Source of the DNA: Omphalotus guepiniiformis
Taxonomy: Eukaryota; Basidiomycota; Agaricomycetes; Agaricales; Omphalotaceae
Assembly (NCBI GenBank): GCA_028554645.1
Contig: JAQOOI010000075.1
Coordinates: 124,001-188,000, forward strand
Direction of reading: 5' to 3'
Length of the DNA stretch: 64,000 nucleotides
The translations under genes and the position numbers were made by a program. How positions within the stretch are numbered: position 1 is the stretch's first letter; each line of letters opens with the position of its first letter. The notes beneath the pieces were generated by a model. That model was not told the DNA's origin. It made no database searches and saw only the letters and a program-made list of their open reading frames with translations. Of this stretch, positions 51,735 through 63,938 are shown piece after piece.

Positions 51735-54629
51735 ATGGAACATACAGCGTACATAAATGAAGACAACTCAAATTCGCCGCCTGTGACCTTTGCCATCGTC
51801 GCCGACGACAGCGACAATAATCCTTTTCCTACCGACCTCAACGACAACAACCGTTTCACCCCTGACATCGCCGCTTCCTATCACAACTCTCCCTTCAGTG
51901 CCAACAGCGATCTCAGTTTTGAGGACGAGTTCGATTCCAATTCTCGTTTTTCTCTTTTACCAGGTTACGATCCTTCCGAGTACGATAATCCTGCAGCTGG
52001 TTCGCTGCTCATGTTCAACGACAACGACTATCTCTCTTCCTATGACCCAAATTCGCAGTCCATGCAGCAGCAGGCTTATGGAGACTATTCATCGCCAGGT
52101 TCTTCAAACGGTGGTCCTGACAGCGCCAATGATGGCATGAGGTCGAGGGCATCTTCTGTCTCTTCAAACCACCAGCAGTCTCACCTTTCTCCACATATGC
52201 AAGCTCAGCATCTTACTCCTTCACCTCGTATGTCTGTTGCACAGTCTTTCGAGGGCATGTCTTTTCATTCACCAGCATGGTCTAATGAACCTCTGCCTGA
52301 TCATCGCTCGACCGCCGGTCCATCCAGGTCTCTTTCGCCCCAGCGCGCTCAGCCTAAACCGCAAAGCCCGCCCAGGCTTCTCATGCCTGATGACGAGGTA
52401 CCCACTATCAATGCTCCCGACGCAGAAGGTGGCGCTGGGCCTGCTTTGCGCATTGTACCCGCTACTCCTGTCAGTGGAGGTGGCGCAGTGACCAATGATG
52501 GCGCTGGCGGCGGGGAAGAACGGAATCTGCCCTTTAGAAACGGTACGCTCTCTATCTGATCCATCTTCATCAACCCGAATGACTCATTATCCCCTGTAGG
52601 TAATACTTTAGCGCCGTTCAACTCTTGGTCCCCTCATCACTCGCCGTCCCCTCATCCCCCTGATTCCGATGCATCCATGGACCAGCAATCCAACTCATAC
52701 CGAACGAATTTCGGAAATAATTCCAACCCCAACCTTTCATCTCAAGCAGGTCCTTCCCGTCTGAACGCCAACAACTCTTTCCTCTTCCCCAACCCTGGTA
52801 TGCCGCGTACTCGTTCCAAATCTGATGGTTCCCTTGAACCCCCTGCTTGGGACACTACCGCCTTTGACGACCCTTCGAACTCCGCAATAATGGATGACTC
52901 CGCAATGAACATGACCGACGTTTCTCCTCCTAATTCCTCTTCCAACGCTGGCAGACTAAACACCCAGTTTTCGTTTGGCGGGTCCCCGACGTCTCCTTCA
53001 AATTCCGCTAATAACGGATTTTTGACGGTAGAGGCGACTGGTGCTCTGCGGAGATCTAAATCTGACTCGTACAATCGGCATGTGAGAGGGTCAAGATCCG
53101 AGGACCTGAGATTTGGAGGTATGCCTGGTATGAACGATCCTCAGGCTCAGCAAGGACAAATGGGCGGCAATGGGCTATTATTCCCGCCTAGCGCCCATGG
53201 AGATTTCATTCAGCAGCAGCAGCAACAACAGCGTGGGCAGACGCCACAATTTCTTTCTCCACGTCCCCATGGGCACTCGTATTCTTACTCTGGCTCTGAG
53301 CAAATGCTTGGCTCGGGTCTGCCAAACTTGGGCGCAGGGATGGGGTTGGGTTACAGTAGCTCTGCGCTAGGTTTAGACGTGGGCGTTGGGATGGACAGTG
53401 GCAGAAGGAGTGCGTTTGGACATGGGCAAGGGCAGGGACAAGGACATTTCAGAAGGACCTCGTCTGGATCTAGGAGTGAGAGAGGGGTCAGTGTCGGGAG
53501 AGGTTGGATGGACGGTCCAGGTGACATGGGTGGCGAAGGTGGCGGGAGCGCAGCGGGTAGCATAGGGGGAAGTGTTAGAGCTTCGCCTTATCCCTCGCCG
53601 AATGTGTCACCGAGGGTGAGATATGATGAGTTACCTCCTACCGGGCCGGATGGTGACGGAGGTTTGGATTTCGGACTGTTGAGCGGGACGACGCCTGGGT
53701 CTGCATATTCAAATCAGCACTCAAGGGCTGGATCGGGTAGCGGGACGCCAGGTATGGGGGTGCCTACGCTTCCACCACATCTTGGGCTTGGCTCGTTCCC
53801 ACAGGGTGGTCATATGGGTATGGGACGAGGAATGATGCCTACTGGTGCCAACAGCAAACCAGCACCATCCATCGTAACCGTCGGTGGCTCATCTGTCCCG
53901 CTGGTTGTCTCCAAACAGAATGTCACTACAGCGCGTACATCAAAGGCTTCACATAATCGGCGGAAACAAGAAGCAACGTTCGTTTGTCCTGTTCCGGGCT
54001 GTGGGAGCACATTCACGAGGAGTTTCAATTTGAAGGGACATATCCGATCGCACAATGAAGAAAAACCCTTCCTTTGTCATTGGCCTGGGTGTAACAAGGG
54101 CTTTGCGAGGCAGCATGATTGCAAGAGACATGAACAGCTGCATACGAATTATAGGCCGTTTACGTGTGAAGGTTGTCAAAAGCCGTTTGCGAGGATGGAT
54201 GCGCTGAACAGGCATTGTGAGTCCTGCTGCTTCACCTCATCCTTAAGAGAGTAACATTCTAATTGATGGGATACTTGCTTAGTACGCTCTGAAGGAGGCG
54301 CAGAATGTCAACGCACGCTAGAGCAAAATGGAACGTTACCAGCAGGATTGACTTCTCCGCCCTCATCCAAGGCCACTCCGACGTCTAACTCCAATTCGTC
54401 CAAGTCTGCACCGGGTTCGTCGGAAGGGAACGGGCGCGGACGAGCGTCCTCTGGATCAGGAGCTGCGGGTGGGAGGAATGATGTGAGGGATAGTGAGCCT
54501 GCGAGGTCGTTGCCTATTCCGATTATGAGTGGAGGTGGTGGAGGGTTGAAGATGGAGGAAGGGGGAAATGGGCCGATGGGGTGGCCAGGGAAGATGGAGG
54601 AAGCTTGGAGCGTTGGGGTTACGCTTTGA
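51735..54629 (+). CDS. CRZ1: CRZ1-like C2H2 zinc-finger transcription factor (923 aa)
   Basis: Three exons (51735-52542, 52600-54216, 54283-54629) join in phase. Three consecutive fingers lie at about residues 730-815: FVCPVPGCGSTFTRSFNLKGH, FLCHWPGCNKGFARQHDCKR, FTCEGCQKPFARMDALNRH followed by LRSEGGAEC. Linkers and the FARQHDxKRHE..H..RPF pattern match Crz1, the calcineurin-responsive factor. Crz1 enters the nucleus after dephosphorylation and activates calcium, cell-wall and stress genes. The long N-terminus is Ser/Pro/Asn/Gln-rich with many SP sites and MSVAQSF- or RSRASSVSS-type serine patches, as expected for a phosphorylation-regulated domain. An intron interrupts the third finger after its first His, with phase kept. 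The C-terminal tail is Gly/Ser-rich. No exact calcineurin docking motif was identified. Confidence 0.85.
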
Positions 54630-56449
54630 GATGGTGATATTTCTTGGAGTGTGGGTATGGCTCAGTGGGTGGTCGTATCCTGATGGGCCTTTTCTTTTAC
54701 CACCATTACGACCCGTTGTGAAGGCTCTGGCTCTGGATTTGGCTCTGGCGTGCTTTGGACTGCGGATTGGATCTCTTGCTCTTGTTTCGCTGCATTCTTT
54801 TTCTTCTTCTCTTGATACAGTTCTACCTTGGACTCTGGCTGAGAGTGTTTGTTTTTGTGCTTTTTGTGTTACGCTTATCATGTCCCGTCAGATGTTATAT
54901 ATATTATATATGTATTGCCCGCCTCGTTGCTGTTTTCCGTCTTTGTTTCGTTCCACTCTCCACGCTCTGTCCCGTATAGAAGACTTTCCCCCCCATCTCC
55001 CCTTTGTCTTTCTATCGATGAAAGAACATTTACACCCACCTTTTTTTTTCCTTTTCTGTGTTTATTATTTAATTCAAATTTTCTTTTGGATCTCTTTCTT
55101 TTTCCAGTATGCGGTTCTAGGACGTCGGACTTAGATCCTTTCGTTTCTTTCCTTTCAAGTCTATTGCTTGTCCATCCGAGCCATCCATCGCCGCCTCGGT
55201 CTAGTCCCAGTGTCAGTGACACATGTTCTCCGATATATCATCCAGTGTCAATCTGGATAGGAGACAGGGATGCCTCTTCGGCCATCTTGTCTCAATCTTT
55301 ACCCCCTGTAGATTCGTTTGACGGGGATTTGGGCTCGAGCGCTCTAGTATTCAACGTCAAACGTTCAAGCTTCCAGGGGTTCCGAACGAATTTCAAGTCG
55401 GAATCGCAGCTTGCAGGGTGATGGGATAGAACTGGTTGAAAGGAAAAAACCGAATAGTGTAAATGAAGCCGAAGATGATGAAGAAGAAGAAACGAGAAAC
55501 GAGAAACTTCTCTCTCCAAGAATAAATGTATTCACTAGCTGGGTTGATTTATTTGCCCTAACCTCCCTACCATCGGACCATGTGTATATTCATACATACA
55601 TAGCTATCGCACACCGTAACTCTTCTCCCCAACTCTCTCTTTTCTTCCTTCTCCCCACGTATTTCTTGCTTTTTTTCTGTCTCTCGTGTCCTTTTCTTGT
55701 TGAATTTGGTTTGGAAATCCTGTAGCGTATAGAATTTTGTTATATATATATACTAGGTACTATAGTGCTACGTGCTTATATTTATTGCATGATATTTCGT
55801 TTTCCTTGTCTGAGTAACCAGTCTGAGTGAGGCGCTAGGCGCTGGGGCTCAAGCGCTTACATATGCCAGTGTACGGCTCGCACGAACCAAGTCTGAATTC
55901 ATTCTTTCTCATTCCTTCGCATTGATGTCAGCTATGTAAGTCTTTGGAATACATAAAAACTCCTTTCTCATGATCATTTAAATAACAGATGTGCCACCGT
56001 CGGAGGTGAACGACTTGGATGTCTTCGGTTTCCTTTCCTCGTCCCGTAGCCTCAGTGCAATCTCATGGATTGGAATCAATGAAGTTCAGATTCTCTCGCT
56101 GTGTACCAAGAGCGCATATAGTCGGATGTACGGGGTTGGAACTTCATTCGATGTACCTCTCAGACAAATCGTCTATGTGATATTGACTCGAGAGAAGCCT
56201 ATGTGCAAAACTTGAACTGGGATAAACTGGTACGCTTCAAAATTGTTCTGTCCACCGTTGGATCTCACCGTTGTCACGATATCGATGCAGGATATTAAAT
56301 CAAAACGCTCTACCCTCACGACCAATATCAGCCTCTCTCGATTGTTGGAATTGTTTTCAGTTCGCTTTCAATCAGTTTGCGGGAAGCTAAAGACTCGCTG
56401 CGTTCTGTCGTGTCCTTTTTCATCTGCCCCTCGTCGTTCATTCGCTAAT
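54630..56449. other. CRZ1 3' region and intergenic DNA, no supported gene
   Basis: 54700-55750 is strikingly T/C-rich on the plus strand (long pyrimidine runs), giving long spurious frames in all phases. This suggests a long 3' UTR. A frame at 55991-56215 is open but unsupported. Confidence 0.45.
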
Positions 56450-56640
56450 TACCTGAGCGGTTCGACGTGGCTTGAGCGCCCACGAATGAAAATCAATCTT
56501 GCTTGGCAAGCTTTCAAGCTGCCTCATGCCCTTAGCGACGATAGGACGAAGATGAAGAGTGAGGGGTGTATGTACAGTCGAGTCAGGTATTTTACCTTGA
56601 ATTGCGCACTGTGCGTAGCCTCGTAGGTAGGATTCGGAAA
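56450..56640 (+). pseudogene. truncated duplicate of the 3' end of the membrane-protein gene
   Basis: 56455-56560 aligns by eye with 59948-60075, the last exon of the membrane-protein gene at 57093 (shared GGTTCGACGTG, TTGAGCGCCCA, GGCAAGCT, GATGAAGAGT). 56565-56640 aligns with 60232-60325 (TGTATGTACAGTCGA, CTTGAATTG.GCA.TGTGCGTAGCC). Frame is lost. It is a decayed 5'-truncated copy lying just upstream of the intact gene. Confidence 0.7.
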
Positions 56641-57092
56641 TCGTTAAACAAGTTCCGGTGCCCTCATCAGTTTGTAGCGCGATGATTCCGATTCAGCATA
56701 AGTTAACTGTCAAAACCCAATACAAAGGCGGGTACTTGACAACCTGATACAATGATTCCGGAGATATGAACACATTGTAATTCGAGATACCAATGACAGT
56801 GAAGCTGAGAGCAATTGGAGTCGGACTCGGATGTGGGAACTTTTGTTTCTCCTTCAACCAACTCGCCATCAAGAAGCGCAGAGAGTTCAGAGGACCAAGG
56901 AAACTGGGATTCTTCAAATTGGTACTTTCAAAGGCTATGCCTATTATCATCCGCCGTTTGGATCTCATGATGCTAGGTTTGATGTAGGCATCCATGATTC
57001 CAGAGTCTCAGAGTCACTCTTACGTTGTAACTGATACACATCGCCACTCTTTAAAAGATGGACTCTCGTCTTACTAGCGCTCAGCTCCCATC

Positions 57093-60078
57093 ATGGATTC
57101 GAACACGACAGTTACTACGCCAGAACACCTGGAAGGACCCTTTGGACCGGTTGAACGTCGACCACGTCGCAGAGCACGTCTTACGCTGCCTTTGATATGT
57201 AGATGGTTATATGTGCTGGTCATACGCGGTGTTTTTCTGGTTGGACTCTTTGTAGTGGGGTCAGCGCTTTGGGATGCCATAAAGGCTTTCTCATTTCAGA
57301 CTTCACTAATGCTATTCACGCACCGGAGTATGTATCAGAATCAAACCCTCCAAAGTGTCACGAATATGAGCGCTGTTGTGCGGCCTCTCATTGACAAGGA
57401 GCAGCTGTTCGATGTTGCTGTCAGCGTTTGGATACGAGCTACAGAAGAGGAGGAGGAAGAGCGGAGGAAGAATCTTGTGGGCGACGTGTATAGTGATGAA
57501 CAAAGCGACAAAGATACAGAAAACTCCTTTCCGATGGCTGGCGAAGCTACAGATGGACCTGTAGTATGGAGGAGGTTTCAATGGTGGAATGATGACCCCT
57601 TGCGGTTTAGATACTGGATGGGAATTGCTGACGACCCCAGCTCGGTGGTTTACCATTCGCTCTACTCTGATATCGTGTTCAAGGGTTTGCGCCTCTCGGA
57701 TACCAGTGTATCCAGGAGGGTGAATTTCACGGTGCCAACGGCGAAATTGTGCGTGTTCTCTCCGCTGTGTGAAATATCACGATGAGACGTCTACTGACTC
57801 TACTCATGATCTTTGAACAGCCGAGACAAATACCTCAGGGGAGACGAACTGAAAGCTGTCTTCATTCTCATACCTACCTCTCCCTCCCCTATGGATTATG
57901 TGACCAACTTCTCTAGCTGGATTTCTGATGAGGTTTGGAACAATATGACTTCGAGAAGAACCTGGCCGTAACTACTTTCCTCTCTCCCTTACCTGGGTTT
58001 CGCTCATAAGTCGTATCTTCTTAGGTTTCCACTAGGTTCTGAAAATCGCGGAGAGAAGACGTTCCTAGACCAAGCAGTAGAACGACTCTCGTTCCCCGTA
58101 ACTCTCACTCATGTTCATGACATCCCTAGTCGTTGTCCTCCCGCAAATGTATCAAATGAAATTAATTGGCTCTATCGTCCAAACCAGCACCCTTATATCA
58201 CCACTCGGTGAGTTCTCTCATTTCACATATTAGATTAACAAATTGACAGTGGACTAGAACGCATGCACGTATCTTCAAAGAATTTGAGCTGATGAATTTT
58301 GAAGCCTACAATGCATCTCATGAACAGATCAAGGGCCATAAGGTGATAAATTCGTGTGTTTCCGCTCATCGTTTTGCTGATATCATTGTGAGAACAGTGC
58401 GGTACGATTACAAAATTGCCAGATTATGGCAAATCCAGGAGAGATGCTTTTTCTGGCAAATTCTGTGAGCGCGCGTACTATACACTTGGAAACCTGGAGA
58501 CAATCTTCGAGCTCCAGGTTCCTCTCAAGGACGGTTCAATACGAACAGAATGGGCTTACGCGCCGTATATGGATAGCAACCCACACGCAACAGGTCCAAA
58601 GGTAAAGCTCTACCACCATATAACAAACAATGTGCCTGAAGTTTTTTCAGGATTACGTGCCTGTACCAGTGAATAGGGAAAATTGTACTTTCGATGAATC
58701 AAATTTGAACGCAACAAACGGGGTGAAAGGCGCTTCTAGCTTCACTGGTGATGCTTTGAGACTCATCTCCTGAACCCAACGCGCTGATCCTTTCTTCACT
58801 GAATCAGATTCGATGCATGTTTCCTGGCACATTTCATTCTCTATGGAGTCTCCAAAAAAGCAACTTATTCACGATACCCTTGCTCCAAGTAGGAACCCGG
58901 TGAATCACAGCGCAAGCGATTATAAGAATTCAAAAAGCCAGGATGCAGCGGATCTATGGAGTAAGTGCTCATTTTCTACTTTGCAAAGTTCGCTATTGAT
59001 TATTTCCTCTTCAGGTGGTGTATGGGGAATACGCCGAGACGACGAGTCTCATCCAAGGCGAAGGGCCGTCCTCTATTCCATATAGTGAGTATATAATCAA
59101 TGGAGTGATCAAGCTTTCTTTTTTCTCATTTTCAATACGTAGCACGATTTCATCATTCACAGCCGACTGTCTCGATGTTCTATACTGGTATACACGGAGC
59201 AGTACCGCCTTCATCAGTGTCTTCGGAACAATCTTGAGTGCCATAGGCCTTTTCATTGACTCTGATATCATCTCGAGAAGCAAAAGCGTGTGGTCAAACT
59301 CGAAGCGTCTCCTGAATTTTCATCGACGACGGCATTACACGATTTTCATGGGCTATCAATCTGCGTCTCCAGTAATGCTATCAACATTGGGTTTCGTGAT
59401 AACATCCGGGCTTCATATTACCACGGCAGTCTTGATGTTGATTGTCGCCTTGAAGTTCGAAGTTGGGTGGTGGTCGGCCAACGGTGATAATTGGGTTGAG
59501 CGATGGGTGCCTGCCGTACGCATTCTCCGACCTACACACAAGGAAAGGGCCAGCGAACGCCTTGAACGGTCTCATATGCGATTGAGGACTCGATTTGGGG
59601 TACGTGTCCTTACTGAGGTTCCTTTACCGAATTCCTGAACAAAACCATTTTGTTGCAGATTCTTGCAGCTCTGTTCTTAATTTATCACTTCGCTCCGCCG
59701 CATGCCCACGATGTCATTTCTCCTCTTCACCCAACGCCCGACCCTTCAGATATTGAAATCAAAACCCTCTATAAGGAGACCATCCTCGCGACAAATATTG
59801 TACAGCCTCTCTTCATCGCTGCACAGATCTTTCAGCTTGCTTTGAATTATCATTCGGGTTACTTTGCAGGATCCTATAGGCTCGCTGTGATCTGTCGAAC
59901 AATGTCACTTTTCGCCTCCCTCTTGTGTTTCGTCCCCTGGTTACTTGGGCGGTTCGACGTGCGAGGTGGCCTGAGCGCCCATGATGTATTGAATTCAATT
60001 CTGTTGATGGTCGAATTGTGGCAAGCTCTTAAGTTGCCTCGTGCTCCTACCGATGACGCTGATGAAGATGAAGAGTAA
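57093..60078 (+). CDS. polytopic membrane protein of unknown function (823 aa)
   Basis: Ten exons in phase: 57093-57748, 57821-57967, 58025-58207, 58258-58342, 58398-58601, 58651-58747, 58808-58960, 59015-59084, 59143-59599, 59659-60078. Layout: basic N-terminus (RRPRRRARL), a first membrane helix (LYVLVIRGVFLVGLFVVGSA), then about 450 residues with many N-glycosylation sequons (NQT, NMS, NFT, NFS, NVS, NCT) consistent with a lumenal or extracellular face. A cluster of about five helices follows (AFISVFGTILSAIGLFI; STLGFVITSGLHITTAVLML; ILAALFLIYHF; NIVQPLFIAAQIFQLAL; FASLLCFVPWLL), then an acidic tail (DDADEDEE). I do not recognise the family. The topology resembles CLPTM1-type proteins, but I see no shared motif. 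A truncated copy lies upstream. Confidence 0.8.
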
Positions 60079-60080
60079 TT

Positions 60081-60232
60081 GGGGTATCGTATTTTGATAC
60101 AGGTCCGTATTTATACAATTACTACTAGAAGATATACCATGTACGATCTGATTGCTAAACTACGGGAGAAAGATGTAATTAATGGTCCATTTGCTCAATT
60201 CAAAACGTGAGCGGATCGGAATGAAAAATCAT
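60081..60232 (+). repeat. dispersed repeat, left copy
   Basis: Immediately after the membrane-protein stop codon. Aligns almost base for base with 62178-62328 (GGGGTATCGTATTTTGATACAG to GGATCGGAAT). The two copies flank FBP1 in direct orientation. Confidence 0.85.
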
Positions 60233-60481
60233 GGGTGTATGTACAGTCGAATCAGGTATTTTACATTTGCTCACCTTGAATTGTGCAGTGTGCGTAGCCT
60301 CGTAGGTAGGATTCGTATATCGTTAGTCAAATGATGAAGATGGTGAGAGTCCGGAGCCACTTCGCAAGGCGTGTCGATCAGGCCCTTACAACTTCAAGGC
60401 ATCCCATTCGACGACGCCCGATTTCCTCCGTGCCTATATTTCTCTCCTTAACCAGCTCTTTCTCCTTTATTTCACCTCCAA

Positions 60482-61824
60482 ATGGCATCTGAAGAACCTT
60501 CAACAGATCTTATTACCCTTACACGGTTCGTTCTTCTCTTCTCTTTCATCCGCATTATCTCAATCAAATCTTCACATAACAGCCATGTTCTCAGCGATCA
60601 GCTCAGATTAGGCGCTGCAGCTACAGGCGATCTCACTCTTCTTCTCAATGCCATTCAAACAACCTCCAAATTCATTGCAACTAATGTTCGTAAAGCCCGA
60701 CTTATCAATCTGTACGTGTCCAAGCTCTCTTCACCCCCGTTCGTCTCCTCACGCGACTTGCGATGCAGCATCGGTCTCGTCGGTGAGACCAATGTTCAAG
60801 GAGAAGACCAGAAGAAACTTGATGTTCTCTCCAACGACATCATGGTAAACGCTCTCCGTGCATCCGGCAAGACTGCGGTCCTGGTATCCGAGGAGCTCGA
60901 AAATGCCATCATCATCGAAGAAAAGAACAGAGGAAAGTATTGCGTCGTCTTCGATCCTCTTGATGGAAGCAGTAACATCGATGCTGGTGTTAACATTGGG
61001 ACTATCTTTGGGATTTATCGTGTGGTGCGTCGTGCCTTTGCGTCGTTCTCAAGCGACCTGCTCACTCCTCGTTAGCGACCGGATTCCACTGGTTCCGTCG
61101 AGGATGTTTTGAGGCCTGGAAGTGATATGGTTGCAGCGGGATACACGATGTAAGTTTTAACCTTTGTCGTTACTTCAGTCTCGTCTAATACTTCAACAGG
61201 TACGGGTCGTCAGCGAACTTGGTCTTGTCGACTGGATCAGGGGTGAATGGATATACCCTTGATGCTTCCCTTGGCGAATTCATCCTCACTCATCCTGATG
61301 TATGCACTCCTTATATGCGTCTGATATCACTCCAGCTGAATCTTTACTTGCAGATCCAAATACCCACTCGAGGAAAGATCTATTCATTCAATGAAGGGAA
61401 TGCCATGTACTTCCACCCACCTGTTACCGCATATCTCAAATCCATCAAATTTCCACCGACCGGAAAATCTCCCTACAGCGCTCGATACATTGGATCCATG
61501 GTGGCCGATGTTCATCGTACTCTCTTGTACGGAGGCATATTCGGATATCCCGATGATAAGAAGAGTAAGAGTGGCAAGCTGAGGTTGCTCTACGAAGCTT
61601 TCCCCATGGCTTTCCTCACAGAGCAGGTGAGCACACTGGTGTTGTATATTTGCTGAGTGAAAAGATTAATGTCAATTCTGTAGGCGGGAGGTATTGCAAC
61701 TACCGGAAAGATGCGCATTCTAGATATTCAGCCCAAGTCGATCCACGAAAGATGTCCTGTCTTTTTAGGGAGCAAGGATGACGTCCAAGATTTAATAAAG
61801 TTCTATGCTGAGGCCGAGTCGTAA
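60482..61824 (+). CDS. FBP1: fructose-1,6-bisphosphatase (338 aa)
   Basis: Seven exons in phase: 60482-60525, 60583-60711, 60769-61024, 61076-61149, 61200-61299, 61354-61626, 61684-61824. It hydrolyses fructose-1,6-bisphosphate to fructose-6-phosphate, the committed gluconeogenic step in the cytosol. Evidence: metal-binding [80 protein letters not shown]; and the active-site signature [18 protein letters not shown] followed by AGG; C-terminal [15 protein letters not shown]. Length is normal for the family. The junction between exons 3 and 4 is supported by the family pattern [14 protein letters not shown], with a few extra residues (RP) that could indicate a slightly different acceptor. Intact and presumably functional. 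Confidence 0.95.
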
Positions 61825-62177
61825 GGATGGTATTTATTGAATGAAGTCGATGTAATATTGTAATAAATATGGAACTTGAGTATGTATACATGGGTCAAAA
61901 CTGTATCTGAATTGCCCTATCCATCAGCGCTAGCAGCAGCAAAGCGAATGTATATACATACACATGTAACACAATATGTATCCATCCACTGGCGTCTAAA
62001 CTTCTATCCCCACAATTTGGTCGTAATTCCTGTGCTCTATCGACTTTGCTCTTGCTCATCAAGGTTTCTGTAGCGAGGAATGGCTTCAATGCCAGATGTA
62101 ACTAATTGTGGACAACGTTGCTGCTTTTTCGTTGCTTGCAGCCAACGCTAGCATCTTGAAGTCGAAGGCAGCGACTC

Positions 62178-62328
62178 GGGGTATCGTATTTTGATACAGG
62201 TCCGTACTTATACAGTTACTACTAGAAAATACACCATGTACGATCTGATTGCTAAACTACGGGAGAAAGATGTAACTATTGGTCCATTTGCCCAAATCAA
62301 AACGTGAACGGATCGGAATCAAAGATCA
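62178..62328 (+). repeat. dispersed repeat, right copy
   Basis: Near-identical to 60081-60232. Ends 3 bp before the stop codon of the minus-strand zinc-finger gene. Direct orientation relative to the left copy, bracketing FBP1. Confidence 0.85.
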
Positions 62329-62330
62329 TC

Positions 62331-63938
62331 TCAAGTTTTCGAGTCTTGAACCTGCAAGTCCTCTGGCAAAGTGATGCCGAAATGCTGCTCGAAAACCGAT
62401 CGCTCCAACTCTCCATTCTTGACCCGTTCTCGCGCAGTATGTTTACAATTCTTCGGCCGAGCCTCCTCATGTCGCTTTTTCGCATCAGGACGAGCTAACA
62501 CTCGATTACACAATTTGCAGATTGAGTTTTCCATGTTTACTTCAGGCATTATCTTGTGCACCGTCTCCTTGTGTCGGAAGACATCTGCCACACGACTGAA
62601 AATAGCTCCACAATCTGAGCATGTCCTTTCGAGGAGAGATTCTCCGTGTCTTCGACGTCCAGTCCTAAATCGTTTACGCGGACGATAGTCAACCGCACCG
62701 TCGGATTGGTAAAGGTAGTCGTCGTCATCAGCTGTGTACTTTGGTCTGCCTCGTGAGCGTTTCGTCTTTGTATTCTGTGCGTTCGCTTGTCGCGAGTAGT
62801 TAGCGTAGGGGCCGCGCGCGTAGCGGCGAGGCAATGAAGGCATCGGAATACTCTTGAAATCAAGGGCAGAGGGCGATGCACCGCTATAGACGGAAGAAGA
62901 TGGCGAACCACTGCGGGACGATTGCAAGGACGAGATCCTTGGAATTGACAGGTAAGGATCAGAGGCGTATCCGGGCAGAGGAGATGATGGAGTTGACGAA
63001 TCCCAATTAGAGAAGACACTTGTACCTGGTGAACTTGGAATACTATGATCATATAGATCTGGAGTAGAGACGCGACTGGAGAGGGAAGAAAGCGGTGATG
63101 AACTCCTAGATGATGCCCATGACGAAATTCGTGGGACCTGCAAGTGAGAAGGAGATGCGTATCTGTGTGGCGGAGAGGGTGCTCTTGGAGCGTCGTCGAT
63201 TTGTAATAAAGAGAAGCTTATTGTTGGTGAATGTTCACCGTCGTCGGGCTCAAGCTTGACACCATTAGGAGGCGATGAACTGCTCGCGGATGATTCCAGA
63301 GACGGTACCTGGAAATAGGAAGGTGGCGCACATGTGGGTAATGGAGATGATGGCACCGACATATCGTCGGTATGTTGGACAGAGGAACTGTCATCGTCGT
63401 GCTCGGGAGGAAAGGTGAAGAGGAAGGAGTAAGAAAGTGGTGATTCGCTGTTGGATGGCTGCGCGGAGAACAAAGAGGTCTCCGGTACTTGCTCAGAAGT
63501 AGAAGAGTATTGGAACGGCGTAGATGGTGATGTCGGAACATTCGGTGTGGTATATGAGGTAGGAGAGGGAGACTCTACTGAATCGGCAGATGAGGGCTGA
63601 GGCTGTAAAAAGGCTTGAAGAATGAACTCGGAGAGGTCAATCTCTTTGAGCGCATCATCGTCAGATGGCACTTCACTTTCCGATGATGCTGAATTGAAAA
63701 ATGGAGAATCCTCCATATCAGCATCCGGCCAAGAAGGTGAGGAGGACGATGCTGGCATCGTACTCTCTGCGAGTAGACGAGCACAATCCGCAAGAGCAGA
63801 ATATTCATCAGTGGGAGACTCCATGGCAGAATCGTATAACCGAATCTATCGCTCATCAACTGCCAGTTGAGTGTACCGCTGGAAAGCTTGACTTACCAGC
63901 TGCTCAATCGCATCATCCACAGGACACCTATCAGCCAT
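62331..63938 (-). CDS. Ser/Pro-rich C2H2-type zinc-finger protein (at least 518 aa)
   Basis: Minus-strand exons 63938-63897 and 63845-62331 join at phase 0 over a 51-bp intron (GTAAGT..GATAG). The first exon reads MADRCPVDDAIEQL. The protein is mostly disordered Ser/Pro-rich sequence with repeated units of the type S-x-PLPxYAS-P-YL-x-IPRISS. A C-terminal zinc-binding region follows: C-x2-C-x12-H-x4-H (CSDCGAIFSRVADVFRHKETVH), then CKLC-x8-DAKKRHE..C of C2HC type. A basic KTKRSRGRPKY motif like an AT-hook lies upstream. Likely a DNA-binding transcription regulator. An upstream intron (donor near 63993) could place a further 5' exon at or beyond the window edge. Confidence 0.75.

Noticed and set aside
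53869..53890. PSIVTV in the CRZ1-like protein as a calcineurin docking site
   Set aside because: Only partly fits the PxIxIT pattern and lies close to the zinc fingers; not strong enough to annotate.
54568..55421. Overlapping long frames of about 190 codons after CRZ1
   Set aside because: Created by the T/C-rich tract; hydrophobic, repetitive and open in several frames at once.
56793..56987. Plus-strand frame beginning MTVKLRAIGVGLG
   Set aside because: Short, no homology I recognise, and matched by an equally open minus frame.
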